A stretch of DNA of 64,000 nt, taken from assembly GCA_026705295.1 (NCBI GenBank), contig JAPPBA010000132.1, forward strand, positions 1-64,000. The letters run 5' to 3'. The DNA is from Candidatus Palauibacter australiensis (GTDB lineage: Bacteria; Gemmatimonadota; Gemmatimonadetes; Palauibacterales; Palauibacteraceae). This document shows, piece by piece, positions 1 through 12,016 of the stretch (position 1 is the stretch's first letter; each line of letters begins with the position of its first letter). A model generated the notes under the pieces. The model was not told the DNA's origin. It saw only the letters and a list, made by a program, of their open reading frames with translations, and made no database searches. The translations under genes were made by a program, and so were the position numbers.

Positions 1-1051
1 GGCAGGCCTCCGCGACCTCCGCCGGGACGCCCGACTCGGCCATCCACGACCGGGCGCTCGACCGGAATCCGTGCAGTGTCGAGGCGACCCCGGCCCGCTT
101 GAGCACCCTGAGAGGCGCTTTCGGCGGAAGCGGTCCGCCGGTCCGCGACGGAAATGCCAGCGACGATTCGGGAGACAGCTTGCGCGCCCGCTCCAGAACG
201 TCGAGCGCGGCGGTGCTGAGTGGGACCGCAAACTCGCGGCCCGCCTTCATCCGCAAGGCCGGGATCGTCCACGTCGCCCCGTCCATGTCGATCTCGTCCC
301 AAAGCGCGCCCCTCGCTTCGCCGGGACGGACGGCGGTGAGGACGATCAGTTCGACGCACAGAGCCGCCGAAGGATGCGTGTCGGTGGTCCGGCGAACCAC
401 CCGGAGCGCGGCGGCGACCTCGCCGTGCGGGAGCGCGCGGTGGTGGGTTGTCGTGTGGCCGTTCGCCTTCGGCAGCGCAACGACCGCCCGGTCCACCGGG
501 TTGTCCGCCCGGTAGTTTCGACCGATGCACCAGCGGAAGACGGCGGTGATGCGGTGCTGGGCCTTCCGCGCCGCCGCGGGCTTCGAGTTCCAGATCGGCG
601 AGAGGCAGGCGAGCACGTCCGCGCTCTCGATCCGGTCCACCCGCTTGTCGAGGAGCGGGGCGGCGTGAAGGCGGAACGTGGACTCCCACTGCTCGGGAAG
701 CAGGCTCCCCGCCTTCCACGCCTCACGGTGAAGCTCGATGGTCCGCTCGGCGGCTTCGGCGAACGTCGGAACACCGCGCCCGCGCGGGTCCTGGCCCAAG
801 AGGACGCCCCGGCTGTTGTCCAGTGCCTTCTGCCGGGCCTCGGCGAGCGTCACCTCGGGGTACGGCCCGAGTCCGATCGAGGTTAGGCGGCCTTCGATCC
901 GCACGCGCTGACGCCATGTCTTGGTGATCCGGCCATCGCGTGTCCGGTGGACGCGAAGGCTCAGCCCGCGTCCGCCCCGCCCGTCGCCGTAGACGCCGGG
1001 CCGGTTGACCGTCCGAACGAAGGCGGCGGAGAGTGTCCTCGGTCGCTTCAT
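1..1051 (-). CDS. P4-type tyrosine integrase, 3' end beyond window
   Basis: The minus strand is open from an ATG at 1051 to the window edge (about 350 codons). An N-terminal DUF4102-like arm-binding domain (about residues 1-90) ends in GLGPYPEVTLAEAR, typical of P4/CP4-57 integrases. A SAM-like core-binding domain follows, then a catalytic domain with the first Arg in LTAVRPGEARGALW, the beta-hairpin Lys region RMKAGREFAVPLS, and the HxxR box in LHGFRSSARSW. The catalytic Tyr and the stop lie to the left of position 1, so intactness cannot be judged. A purine-rich AGGAAGGA stretch precedes the ATG and supports this start. This family integrates genomic islands and prophages site-specifically. 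The gene reads outward, so any island body is expected to the left of the window. No tRNA target is visible beside it. Confidence 0.9.
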   Translation of the reverse strand, partial: MKRPRTLSAAFVRTVNRPGVYGDGRGGRGLSLRVHRTRDGRITKTWRQRVRIEGRLTSIGLGPYPEVTLAEARQKALDNSRGVLLGQDPRGRGVPTFAEAAERTIELHREAWKAGSLLPEQWESTFRLHAAPLLDKRVDRIESADVLACLSPIWNSKPAAARKAQHRITAVFRWCIGRNYRADNPVDRAVVALPKANGHTTTHHRALPHGEVAAALRVVRRTTDTHPSAALCVELIVLTAVRPGEARGALWDEIDMDGATWTIPALRMKAGREFAVPLSTAALDVLERARKLSPESSLAFPSRTGGPLPPKAPLRVLKRAGVASTLHGFRSSARSWMAESGVPAEVAEAC

Positions 1052-1160
1052 CGTGGGGTTCCTTCCTCGTCATGTATCACTCATTGCAGCACTACACCGG
1101 GAAGAATACACCGGATGGCGATGGACCACAAGGGACGGTAGAGCGCCGGGGATACTACAG

Positions 1161-1183
1161 AACACGTTGTCCAATAACGTGTT
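1161..1183. other. Palindromic candidate attachment/core site
   Basis: AACACGTT and AACGTGTT form a perfect 8-bp inverted repeat around the 7-bp spacer GTCCAAT. The geometry (two inverted arms flanking a 6-8 bp crossover region) is that of a tyrosine-recombinase core site. It lies about 110 bp upstream of the integrase start and about 30 bp from the stop of an LRR gene that looks truncated. An operator for the integrase promoter is an alternative reading. Function is inferred. Confidence 0.4.
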
Positions 1184-1210
1184 ATGGACTATTTGGTAGA
1201 TCTTGATGGA

Positions 1211-1897
1211 TTACGTTGGAAGTTGTGTGCCGAGTTCGGGCGGAATCGGCCCCGCCAGCCTGTTACGCTCGAAGTCGAGCGTCTCCAGGCGCGCCAAGCG
1301 ACCGAGTTCCGGTGGAATCGACCCGACCAGGTTGCTCGCCGAGAGCCGCAGGGCGGTGACGCGGCCGTCCGGCGCGGTCGTCACGCCGTGCCACTCTCCG
1401 ATCGGCTGGTCCGACAGCCAGCCCCCGTTCTCGAGCCATCCGGAGCCGTTGGTGGCTTCGTAGAGCGCGACGAGCACGGCCCGGTCCGCCTGGGCCACCG
1501 TGACCGTCGCGCTCCCCGATGCGGAGCCCGCCGTGGCCGTGATCGTGGCCGTCCCGTTGCCCACCGCCGTCACGAGGCCCGACGCGTTGACCGTCGCCAC
1601 TCCGGGGCTGCCGGACGTCCAGGTGACCGCAGCCCCCGCCATCACCTGCCCGTTCTGGTCGCGGACCTCCGCCGTGAGTTGCACGGTCGCGCCCAGCGCG
1701 TTCAACTCGGCCGCCGCCGGGCTGACCGCGACCGCCGTCGCCCGGGGCGGATCCGGGGGCGGAGGCGGCGGAGGCACCGGATCCGTGGTCGAATCGCCGC
1801 AGCCCGCCAGCCAGCTCAGACCCACGAAGGCGGCTCCGAGAGCGAACGTTCGACGAAAACTGCGTCGGCACGGGGATTGTCCTGACACCGTGATCAC
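1211..1897 (-). CDS. Ig-like/leucine-rich-repeat lipoprotein, probably 3'-truncated
   Basis: A 228-residue protein with a lipoprotein signal peptide ending in the lipobox LAGC (about residues 30-33). A proline-rich linker follows, then a Big_2 type bacterial Ig domain (about 50-135, with AVTWTSGSPGVATV). Next comes an LRR N-terminal cap-like region (LYEATNGSGWLENG) and about two leucine-rich repeats of the SIPPELG type. Such proteins are exported and lipid-anchored, with LRRs usually used for protein or glycan binding. The protein stops at ELGTQLPT, in the middle of what would be the next repeat, where relatives normally continue with further LRRs. The stop lies about 30 bp from the palindrome at 1161-1183 and the integrase. 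I therefore infer that integration or a related rearrangement cut off the 3' part. Whether the remnant is expressed is unknown. Confidence 0.75.
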   Translation of the reverse strand: MITVSGQSPCRRSFRRTFALGAAFVGLSWLAGCGDSTTDPVPPPPPPPDPPRATAVAVSPAAAELNALGATVQLTAEVRDQNGQVMAGAAVTWTSGSPGVATVNASGLVTAVGNGTATITATAGSASGSATVTVAQADRAVLVALYEATNGSGWLENGGWLSDQPIGEWHGVTTAPDGRVTALRLSASNLVGSIPPELGRLARLETLDFERNRLAGPIPPELGTQLPT

Positions 1898-1940
1898 CTG
1901 GCAGTTACCCCTGACCGCGTTGAATGGGAATAGTGGGAAT

Positions 1941-1973
1941 TTAAAAGAAAGGGGCCCCGCGAGTGCGGGGCCC
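1941..1973 (-). terminator. Rho-independent terminator after the large Ig lipoprotein
   Basis: GGGCCCCGC / GCGGGGCCC (1952-1960 and 1965-1973) form a 9-bp GC stem with a 4-nt loop (GAGT on the plus strand). Read on the minus strand it is followed by the T-rich tail TTTCTTTTAA. It lies about 45 bp downstream of the stop at 2017, as expected for terminating that gene and insulating the next minus-strand gene. Confidence 0.85.
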
Positions 1974-2016
1974 TCTTCCTTTACTGCCTGGTCCCGTCCA
2001 GGGACGGGAGTTGTGG

Positions 2017-5898
<3,882 letters not shown>

Positions 5899-6276
5899 TC
5901 TTCACTCCTCCTCAGGATGAAGTCCTTCGGGTGTATGGCCGACTCGATCGATCAACATACCACCGTCAACGAACGATGCACCACACCCCAGCCCGCAAAT
6001 CGGGCTGAACATACCCACGCTCTCACAGGGTGGCAAGAGCGCCGGAAGCCGCAAAAACGCCTTGTTTTCTTCGATGTTTCCTTCGGTCGAGCAAGTTCGT
6101 GAAACCGTCGCTTCGGATCACGTTTTTTCGGGGGGATTCGAGGCAGGCCCCACCACACTCTCCACCACCCACTCCCCCGCGTAACCTGGAGTATGGCACC
6201 GATCTTCACCTGCCGTCAAGTATTCCGCCAAGTGTTGCTGCGCCGCACCGCACGCTGATACGGCCCCCTACACCGC
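5899..6276. other. Intergenic region, no gene seen
   Basis: This 378-bp gap lies between the start of the Ig lipoprotein and the uvrA stop. It is AT-richer than its neighbours and should hold the lipoprotein promoter. A 6-bp inverted repeat AGCCCG-CAAAT-CGGGCT at 5990-6006 has no T-tract on either strand. I found no convincing ORF, RNA or -35/-10 pair. Confidence 0.5.
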
Positions 6277-9141
6277 TTATATGGCCAAGGTTCCGCTCGG
6301 CTCCGGCAGGAGCGAGGCGAGGTGCCGGCCGGTGTGGCTGCCGGGGGTCGCGGCCACGAGTTCCGGGGGGCCCGCGGCGACGACGAGGCCGCCCCCCGCC
6401 CCGCCCTCCGGCCCCATGTCGATGACCCAGTCGGCCGTCTTCACGACGTCCATGTGGTGCTCGATGACGATGATCGTGTTGCCGCGGTCGGCGAGCCGGT
6501 GGAGGACGCGCAGCAGGAGGCGCACGTCCTCGAAGTGGAGGCCGGTGGTGGGCTCGTCGAGGATGTAGACGGTGCGGCCGGTGCTCGTCTTCGCGAGTTC
6601 GGTGGCGAGCTTCACGCGCTGGGCCTCGCCGCCGGAGAGCGTGGTGGCGGGCTGGCCCAGCGTCACGTAGCCGAGGCCGACATCGGAAAGCGTGCCCAGG
6701 CGGCGCTTCACCGACGGCACGGCGTCGAAGAACTCGAGCGCCTCGTCCACGCTCATCGCGAGCACGTCGGCGATGCTCCGCCCCCGGTAGAGGACCTCGA
6801 GCGTCTCGCGGTTGTAGCGGCGTCCCCGGCAGATGTCGCAGGGGACGTACACGTCGGGCAGGAAGTGCATCTCGATCTTCACGAGGCCGTCGCCACGGCA
6901 GGGTTCGCAGCGCCCGCCCTTCACGTTGAAGCTGAACCGCCCCGGCGCGTAGCCGCGGATGTTCGACTCGGGCAGGCGGGCGAAGAGTTCGCGGATGGGG
7001 GTGAAGAGGCCGGTGTAGGTGGCCGGGTTCGAGCGCGGGGTGCGGCCGATGGGGCTCTGGTCGACGTCGATAACCTTGTCGAAAAGTTCAAGGCCCTCGA
7101 TCGCGTCGTGGGCGCCGGGGACGAGCTTGGAGCGGTAGATCTCGCGCGCCAGGCGGCGGTAGAGGATCTGCTCGACGAGGGTGGACTTGCCGGAGCCGGA
7201 CACGCCGGTCACGCAGATGAAGGTCCCGAGCGGGAACTCGACGTCGATCGCCCGCAGGTTGTGCTCGCGGGCGCCGCGCACGACGAGCCGGCCATGGTCC
7301 GGGGCGCGGCGGCGTTCGGGGACGGGGATCTCGCGCTCTCCGCGCAGGTAGGCCGCGGTGAGGGAGCGTTCGTCGGCCAGGAGGCGGTCGATGTCGCCGG
7401 AGACGACGACTTCCCCGCCCTCGCGCCCGGCCCCCGGCCCCATGTCGACGATGTGGTCGGCGCGGCGGATCGTGAGTTCGTCGTGCTCGACGACGAGGAC
7501 GGTGTTTCCGAGGTCGCGCAGGGCGCCGAGTGTCTGGAGCAGCTTGCGGTTGTCGCGCGGGTGGAGGCCGATGCTGGGTTCGTCGAGCACGTAGAGGACG
7601 CCGACGAGGCGGCTCCCGATCTGGGTCGCGAGGCGGATGCGCTGGGCCTCGCCGCCCGAAAGCGTGCCGGCGGAGCGCGCCAGGGTGAGGTAGCCGAGCC
7701 CCACGTGGTCGAGGAACTCGAGCCGCTCGACGACCTCCTTGAGGATGGGGACGCGGATCTCGGCCGCCTGGCCGCCGGCGGCGCGGGCGCGCTCGAGCCA
7801 GCCGCCGAGGAGCGGGCGGAGTTCGGCCACGGACTGCGCGGTGAGCGCGGGGAGGGAGAGTCCCTCCAGGGTGACGGCCCGGCTCTCGGGACGCAGCCGC
7901 CCGCCCTCGCAGGCGAGACAGGTGGAGAGCGTCATGTACTCCTCGAGCGAGAGGCGCACGCGCTCGCTCGTCGTCTCGTGGTAACGGCGCAGGGTGGCGG
8001 CGACGGCCCCTTCCCATCCCATATCGGTGTCGCCGTAGAGGATCGCCTCCTGCTGGTCCGGGTTCAGGTCGCCCCAGACGGTGTTGAGGTCGAAGTGCAG
8101 CTTGCGCGCGAGGCGCGCGAGGGCGTGACGGCGGGCGCCATAACTCGGCGCGCCCAGAGGGAGGAGGACGCCCTCGAGGATGGAGATCCGGTCGCCGCCC
8201 ACGATGAGGTCGGCGTTGGGGACGCGCTGCGAGCCGAGCCCGTCGCACTCCTGGCAGGCGCCGAAGGGCGAGTTGAAGGAGAACTGCCGGGGCTCGAGTT
8301 CCGGCATGCCGAGTCCGCAGCCCGGGCAGGCGTAGCGCTCGCTGAACAGGTGCCGCGTCTCCCCGTCGCCCTCCGCGCTCCCGCCGGTGGCCTCGCCGGC
8401 GCCGTTCTCGCCCGCGCCGTTGTGGAGGGCGACCTCGACGACGCCGTCGGCCATGCCGAGGGCCGTCGCCACGGAGTCCGCCAGCCGCTCGCGGTCCGAG
8501 GCGCGCACGACGAGCCGGTCGACGACGACGGAGATGTCGTGGTTCCGGCGCCGGTTCAGCAGCGGCGGGTCGGAGAGGTCGACGAGTTCGCCGTCCACGC
8601 GCGCGCGCACGAAGCCTTCACTGAGCGTGCGCTCGAACAGGTCGCGGAATTCGCCCTTCCGTCCCCTGACGAGCGGGGCGCGGACCTCGATGCGGGCGCC
8701 GGCGGGCCAGCCGAGGATCTGCTGCGCGATCTCCGACGGCGACTGCGGGCGCACGGGGCTGCCGCACGCGGGACAGTGGGGAGTGCCGGCGCGGGCCCAC
8801 AGGAGGCGGAGGTAGTCGTAGATCTCGGTGACGGTGCCGACGGTGGAGCGCGGGTTGCCGCCGGCGGTGCGCTGCTCGATCGCGATGGCGGGCGAGAGTC
8901 CCTCGATGACGTCGACGTCGGGCTTCTCCATGACGCCGAGGAACTGCCGGGCGTAGGCGGAGAGGGATTCGACGTAGCGGCGCTGCCCCTCCGCGTAGAT
9001 GGTGTCGAAGGCAAGCGAGGACTTCCCGGAGCCGGAGAGCCCGGTGACGACGATGAGCCGGTCGCGCGGCAGTTCGACGTCGACGTCGCGGAGGTTGTGC
9101 TCCCGCGCCCCCCGCACGATGAGAGCGTTCGAGTCTTCCAT
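6277..9141 (-). CDS. uvrA: Excinuclease ABC subunit A (UvrA)
   Basis: A full-length UvrA of 954 residues, the DNA-damage recognition ATPase of nucleotide excision repair. Walker A of the first ABC module is GLSGSGKSS at 34-42. Zinc-binding cysteine pairs include CPACG, CPGCG...CQECDG and CEPCRGDG...CDICRGRR. The signature motifs LSGGEAQRIRLATQ and LSGGEAQRVKLATE and the second Walker A GVSGSGKST are all present. The start at 9141 gives the usual N-terminus (LIVRGAREHNLRDVDVELPR). UvrA works with UvrB/UvrC, which are not in this window. A damaged copy of part of this 5' end lies at 11875-11936, beyond the ATPase cassette. The gene itself looks intact. Confidence 0.98.
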   Translation of the reverse strand: MEDSNALIVRGAREHNLRDVDVELPRDRLIVVTGLSGSGKSSLAFDTIYAEGQRRYVESLSAYARQFLGVMEKPDVDVIEGLSPAIAIEQRTAGGNPRSTVGTVTEIYDYLRLLWARAGTPHCPACGSPVRPQSPSEIAQQILGWPAGARIEVRAPLVRGRKGEFRDLFERTLSEGFVRARVDGELVDLSDPPLLNRRRNHDISVVVDRLVVRASDRERLADSVATALGMADGVVEVALHNGAGENGAGEATGGSAEGDGETRHLFSERYACPGCGLGMPELEPRQFSFNSPFGACQECDGLGSQRVPNADLIVGGDRISILEGVLLPLGAPSYGARRHALARLARKLHFDLNTVWGDLNPDQQEAILYGDTDMGWEGAVAATLRRYHETTSERVRLSLEEYMTLSTCLACEGGRLRPESRAVTLEGLSLPALTAQSVAELRPLLGGWLERARAAGGQAAEIRVPILKEVVERLEFLDHVGLGYLTLARSAGTLSGGEAQRIRLATQIGSRLVGVLYVLDEPSIGLHPRDNRKLLQTLGALRDLGNTVLVVEHDELTIRRADHIVDMGPGAGREGGEVVVSGDIDRLLADERSLTAAYLRGEREIPVPERRRAPDHGRLVVRGAREHNLRAIDVEFPLGTFICVTGVSGSGKSTLVEQILYRRLAREIYRSKLVPGAHDAIEGLELFDKVIDVDQSPIGRTPRSNPATYTGLFTPIRELFARLPESNIRGYAPGRFSFNVKGGRCEPCRGDGLVKIEMHFLPDVYVPCDICRGRRYNRETLEVLYRGRSIADVLAMSVDEALEFFDAVPSVKRRLGTLSDVGLGYVTLGQPATTLSGGEAQRVKLATELAKTSTGRTVYILDEPTTGLHFEDVRLLLRVLHRLADRGNTIIVIEHHMDVVKTADWVIDMGPEGGAGGGLVVAAGPPELVAATPGSHTGRHLASLLPEPSGTLAI

Positions 9142-9198
9142 AGCCCGGCATCGTAGGCGCGCCCGCCACCCCCGCGCCAGCTTGAGGGCCCGGTGCGC
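9049..9198. repeat. uvrA 5' region, intact copy of a broken duplicate
   Basis: Two parts of this segment recur downstream of the ATPase cassette. 9049-9080 (inside uvrA, encoding the ELPRDRLIV region) matches 11875-11906 at 31 of 32 bases. 9176-9198 (just upstream of uvrA) matches 11914-11936 at 21 of 23 bases. The 95 bases in between (9081-9175) are missing from the second copy. The order and orientation are the same in both copies. Confidence 0.85.
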
Positions 9199-9316
9199 TT
9201 CCGCCTCTCGCTTGCTCCGTCAAGGCAGGGCGCGCGAGCTTGGTGCGGCTTTGAAACAACATGTGCGTCGATCGAGGACGCCACGCGGCAATGACACCTG
9301 GAGGAACCCCTCGACC

Positions 9317-10450
9317 ATGAGCGACCACACCCACATCGAGCGCATCCACATCCAGGGTTTCCGCTCGCTGGCCGACGTCGAGTTCTCGCCGGGGGCGGGC
9401 GCGAACGTACTGATCGGCGCGAACGGCTCGGGAAAATCCAACTTCGTGAAGTTCTTCAACATGCTGAGCTGGATGCTGAAGTCGCGGCAGCTGGCGGAGT
9501 TCGTCGGCATCGAAGGCGGCGCGGACGACCAGCTGCACGGAGGGAACGAGACCACGCCGCGTCTGGATGCCGAGATCGCAATACGCACGGACACCGGGCG
9601 GAACGACTACCGGTTCAAGCTCGCCTTCGCCCATCCCGACCAGCTGTTATTCGTCGACGAGGCGTTTCGCTACAGCCGTTTCGATGGTAACGCGCCATGG
9701 AACTCTCTGGGCAGCGGACATCGAGAGGCCCTCATCGTCGAGGCGAGGCAGCCGAACGAGCCGGAGCCAGCGTCCGAAGTCCGTGCTCGAACCGCGCGCG
9801 TGGTGACTCATCTGCTGAGGGACTGCGCCGCCTATCAATTCCACAACACCGGCGCCACCTCGAAATTCAAGAAGAACTGGGACGCCGACGAGAGCGGGTA
9901 CATGCGAGCTGACGGGGGCAACCTGCCGGCCATACTGTACCGGCTGGAACAGGAGGATCGGCGCCGTTACGACGTCATCTGCCGTCACATTCGGCGCGTA
10001 CTGCCGGGGTTCGATCGATTCGAGATCGAGGAGCAGTACGGAAAAGTCGCCTTGCGCTGGCGGTCCAAGCATTCGGACAAGACCTACGGCGCGCACCTCA
10101 CGTCGGACGGTTCGCTGCGTTTCTTCGCTCTCGCCACCCTGCTGAACCTGCCCGCGGAGATGCTGCCGGGCGTGCTGCTGCTCGACGAACCGGAACTCGG
10201 CCTCCATCCGAAGGCGGTCGCACTTGTGGGCGACATGATCCTTGCGCTGGCCGAGAGTCGGCAGATCATCGTGGCGACCCAATCACCCCTCCTCGTTGAC
10301 GCGTTCGAACTCGATCAGGTCTTCGTGCTCGAACTTGAGGACGGGCGGACGGTGCTGAGCCCGCGGGAGACGCATCAGCTTCGCGAATGGCTTGAAGATT
10401 ACACGCTGGGAGAACTCTGGCAGAAGAACCTGCTGGGTGGACGGCCTTGA
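9317..10450 (+). CDS. AAA_21/OLD-like ATPase of a putative defence cassette
   Basis: A 377-residue SMC/ABC-like ATPase starting at ATG 9317. Upstream in-frame codons run back into antisense uvrA and are rejected; GGAGGAA lies upstream. Motifs are Walker A GANGSGKS at 34-41, a D-loop/signature-like TSDGSLRFFAL, Walker B GVLLLDEPELGLHP, and an H-loop-like IVATQSPLLVDAF. This is the layout of AAA_15/AAA_21 ATPases found in OLD, RecF-like and several abortive-infection systems. Its stop overlaps the next start (TTGA), so the two products are probably made together. A ring or dimer regulating the DUF4276 partner is inferred by analogy with PARIS, AbiL and OLD systems. It is inserted beside uvrA and bounded by a duplicated piece of uvrA. 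Confidence 0.85.
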   Translation: MSDHTHIERIHIQGFRSLADVEFSPGAGANVLIGANGSGKSNFVKFFNMLSWMLKSRQLAEFVGIEGGADDQLHGGNETTPRLDAEIAIRTDTGRNDYRFKLAFAHPDQLLFVDEAFRYSRFDGNAPWNSLGSGHREALIVEARQPNEPEPASEVRARTARVVTHLLRDCAAYQFHNTGATSKFKKNWDADESGYMRADGGNLPAILYRLEQEDRRRYDVICRHIRRVLPGFDRFEIEEQYGKVALRWRSKHSDKTYGAHLTSDGSLRFFALATLLNLPAEMLPGVLLLDEPELGLHPKAVALVGDMILALAESRQIIVATQSPLLVDAFELDQVFVLELEDGRTVLSPRETHQLREWLEDYTLGELWQKNLLGGRP

Positions 10451-11076
10451 CCCGTTTGGCCATCTCCGTGGAGGGGCAGACGGAGGAGGAGTTCGTCAAG
10501 GACTCGCTGGCGGCCCACCTCCAAAGCCGGGGCGTGTATGTCACACCTGTGACCGTCGGGCGGGCGCGCGGCAGGGGAGAAGGCGGGGGCAACGTCTCAA
10601 TAGGCCTGCTCGCACGGGAAATGCGGGCACTGCAGGCCAATTTCGACGCCGTAACCTCCCTGGTGGACTTCTACGGGTTCAGAGGCAAGGGAACCATGTC
10701 GCCCGACGACCTCCTCCGGGCGATCCGCGAGAGCATCGAACCATCCGACGAGCGATTCGTGTTCCCGTACGTCCAGATGCACGAGTTCGAGGCACTGTTG
10801 TTCTCGAAGGTAGACGCATTACCGATCGTTCTCCCCGAGGCCCCGGTCGCGGATCTCAGATCGATCCGCTCCGACTTCGAGACGCCGGAGGACATCAACG
10901 ACAGTCCCACGACCGCACCGAGCAAACGTATCAAGCGGCTGATTCCGAGCTACCGGAAGCGACTGGACGGCCCTCCGCTGGCGGCTGAAATCGGGCTGAA
11001 CCGGATACGAAGCGAATGCCCGAGATTCGACGCCTGGTTGCGTCGCCTCGAATCCTTCGGCGAGCCCGCAACCTGA
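10447..11076 (+). CDS. DUF4276 protein, possible TOPRIM-like effector
   Basis: A 209-residue protein whose TTG start overlaps the upstream ATPase stop by 4 nt (TTGA). The N-terminus LAISVEGQTEEEFV has the acidic VEGxTE pattern that opens TOPRIM-like nuclease folds. SLVDFYGFRGKG and PYVQMHEFEALLFS are the conserved blocks by which I recognise DUF4276. DUF4276 proteins are often encoded next to AAA ATPases. Nuclease or toxin activity controlled by the ATPase is an inference, modelled on PARIS/OLD-type ATPase-TOPRIM pairs. No signal peptide or membrane segment is visible, so it should be cytoplasmic. Confidence 0.8.
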   Translation: MTRLAISVEGQTEEEFVKDSLAAHLQSRGVYVTPVTVGRARGRGEGGGNVSIGLLAREMRALQANFDAVTSLVDFYGFRGKGTMSPDDLLRAIRESIEPSDERFVFPYVQMHEFEALLFSKVDALPIVLPEAPVADLRSIRSDFETPEDINDSPTTAPSKRIKRLIPSYRKRLDGPPLAAEIGLNRIRSECPRFDAWLRRLESFGEPAT

Positions 11077-11122
11077 GGGAGGTAGCGTTTTCGCCCTCCC
11101 GATCCGCGTGGCTGGAGACTCC

Positions 11123-11872
11123 ATGACTCAAGAAACACCCGGGAACCGACTCCATCTCCCACACCTGGCCATCACCGGGTTTCGGGGCATCCGGGAGCTT
11201 TCGATCGGCCGGCTCGGTCGGGTGACGCTGCTCACTGGAAAAAACGGTGTGGGGAAGACCGCCGCCCTCGAGGCCGTCCGAGCGCTGGCGGCGCGTGGCC
11301 GGCGGTGCCTTTCCCTGGGCCCGGGCGTACTGGGAGACGACAGGATCGCGAAATGGTGGAACGACGTTGAGTTGACCCCAGACGAGGACAAGGTCGTTGA
11401 CGCCTTGAAGCTCGTGGTGAACGCGGCTGAGCGCGCGGCTGTGGTCGGGGAACGCGCAGGCCGCCGACCGCGACGTAGTCGAGTGATCGTGGAGCTGGAG
11501 GACGATCCCGTGCCTGTTCCGTTGAAGAGTCTGGGGGACGGGGCCGTGCGGGTGTTCGGGGTGGCGCTCGCTCTGGCCAACAGCCGCGACGGATTCCTGG
11601 TGATCGACGAAGCCGAAGACGGCATCCATCACTCCCTGCAAGAGCGCTTCTGGCGCATGGTTCTGGAAACTGCGGAGGCCAACAACGTTCAGGTGCTGGC
11701 GACGACGCACAGCCGAGATTGCGTGGAGGGATTCGCCCGGGCGGTGACCGAATGTCAGCACATCGACGGTGCTCTTGCCCGGATCAACCGACGGAACGGA
11801 GAAACGTGGGCCGTCGAGTACTCCGAGAGGGACATGCGGATCGCCGCGGAGCAGGGCATCGAGGTTCGGTGA
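11123..11872 (+). CDS. Second, compact AAA_15/21-type ATPase
   Basis: A 249-residue ATPase starting at ATG 11123 (GGAG lies 7-8 nt upstream; a GTG at 11108 is the alternative). It has Walker A GKNGVGKTA, a signature-like LKSLGDGAVRVFGVALAL, Walker B GFLVIDEAEDGIHHS and a downstream ATTHSRDCVEGF. The core between Walker A and the signature is only about 100 residues, shorter than usual for this family, so the coiled-coil or accessory lid seems reduced. It lies 46 bp after the DUF4276 gene on the same strand and probably forms a three-gene unit with it. A duplicated uvrA fragment begins 2 bp after its stop codon. Function is inferred from context only. Confidence 0.78.
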   Translation: MTQETPGNRLHLPHLAITGFRGIRELSIGRLGRVTLLTGKNGVGKTAALEAVRALAARGRRCLSLGPGVLGDDRIAKWWNDVELTPDEDKVVDALKLVVNAAERAAVVGERAGRRPRRSRVIVELEDDPVPVPLKSLGDGAVRVFGVALALANSRDGFLVIDEAEDGIHHSLQERFWRMVLETAEANNVQVLATTHSRDCVEGFARAVTECQHIDGALARINRRNGETWAVEYSERDMRIAAEQGIEVR

Positions 11873-11874
11873 GC

Positions 11875-11936
11875 GACGATGAGGCGGTCGCGCGGCAGTT
11901 CGACGTACCCGGGGCCAGCTTGCCGGCCCGGTGCGC
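11875..11936 (-). pseudogene. Degenerate duplicate of the uvrA 5' end and leader
   Basis: 11875-11906 equals 9049-9080 (31 of 32 bases, uvrA codons for ELPRDRLIV) and 11914-11936 equals 9176-9198 (21 of 23 bases, uvrA leader). The 95 bases between them, including the uvrA start codon, are replaced by 7 bases. It cannot encode UvrA. It marks the far edge of the ATPase/DUF4276/ATPase cassette and suggests that the cassette arrived with, or displaced, a piece of the uvrA region. Confidence 0.7.
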
Positions 11937-12016
11937 GCGCGGGGGCCGGAGCGGCTACGTTGGTGTGGCGGGCCGTGGGGAGCACCGGGATCCGGAGCCC
12001 GGTTTATGGCCCGTTG

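Noticed and set aside
1052-1210. tRNA gene or tRNA fragment as integrase target
   Set aside because: No cloverleaf, T-loop or CCA-like 3' end could be found beside the integrase; only the palindrome stands out.
5990-6006. Inverted repeat as a terminator for uvrA
   Set aside because: A 6-bp stem with no T-tract on either strand, about 270 bp beyond the uvrA stop.
6322-9156. Long plus-strand reading frame opposite uvrA
   Set aside because: Mirror of uvrA codon structure; no recognisable domain, and uvrA on the other strand is complete.
8999-9316. N-terminal extension of the first cassette ATPase
   Set aside because: These codons read across antisense uvrA. The domain begins right after ATG 9317, which is preceded by GGAGGAA.
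10447-11076. DUF4276 gene as the antitoxin of a toxin-antitoxin pair
   Set aside because: Size and the acidic VEGxTE start fit an effector or nuclease-like domain better than a small DNA-binding antitoxin; no antitoxin fold was seen.
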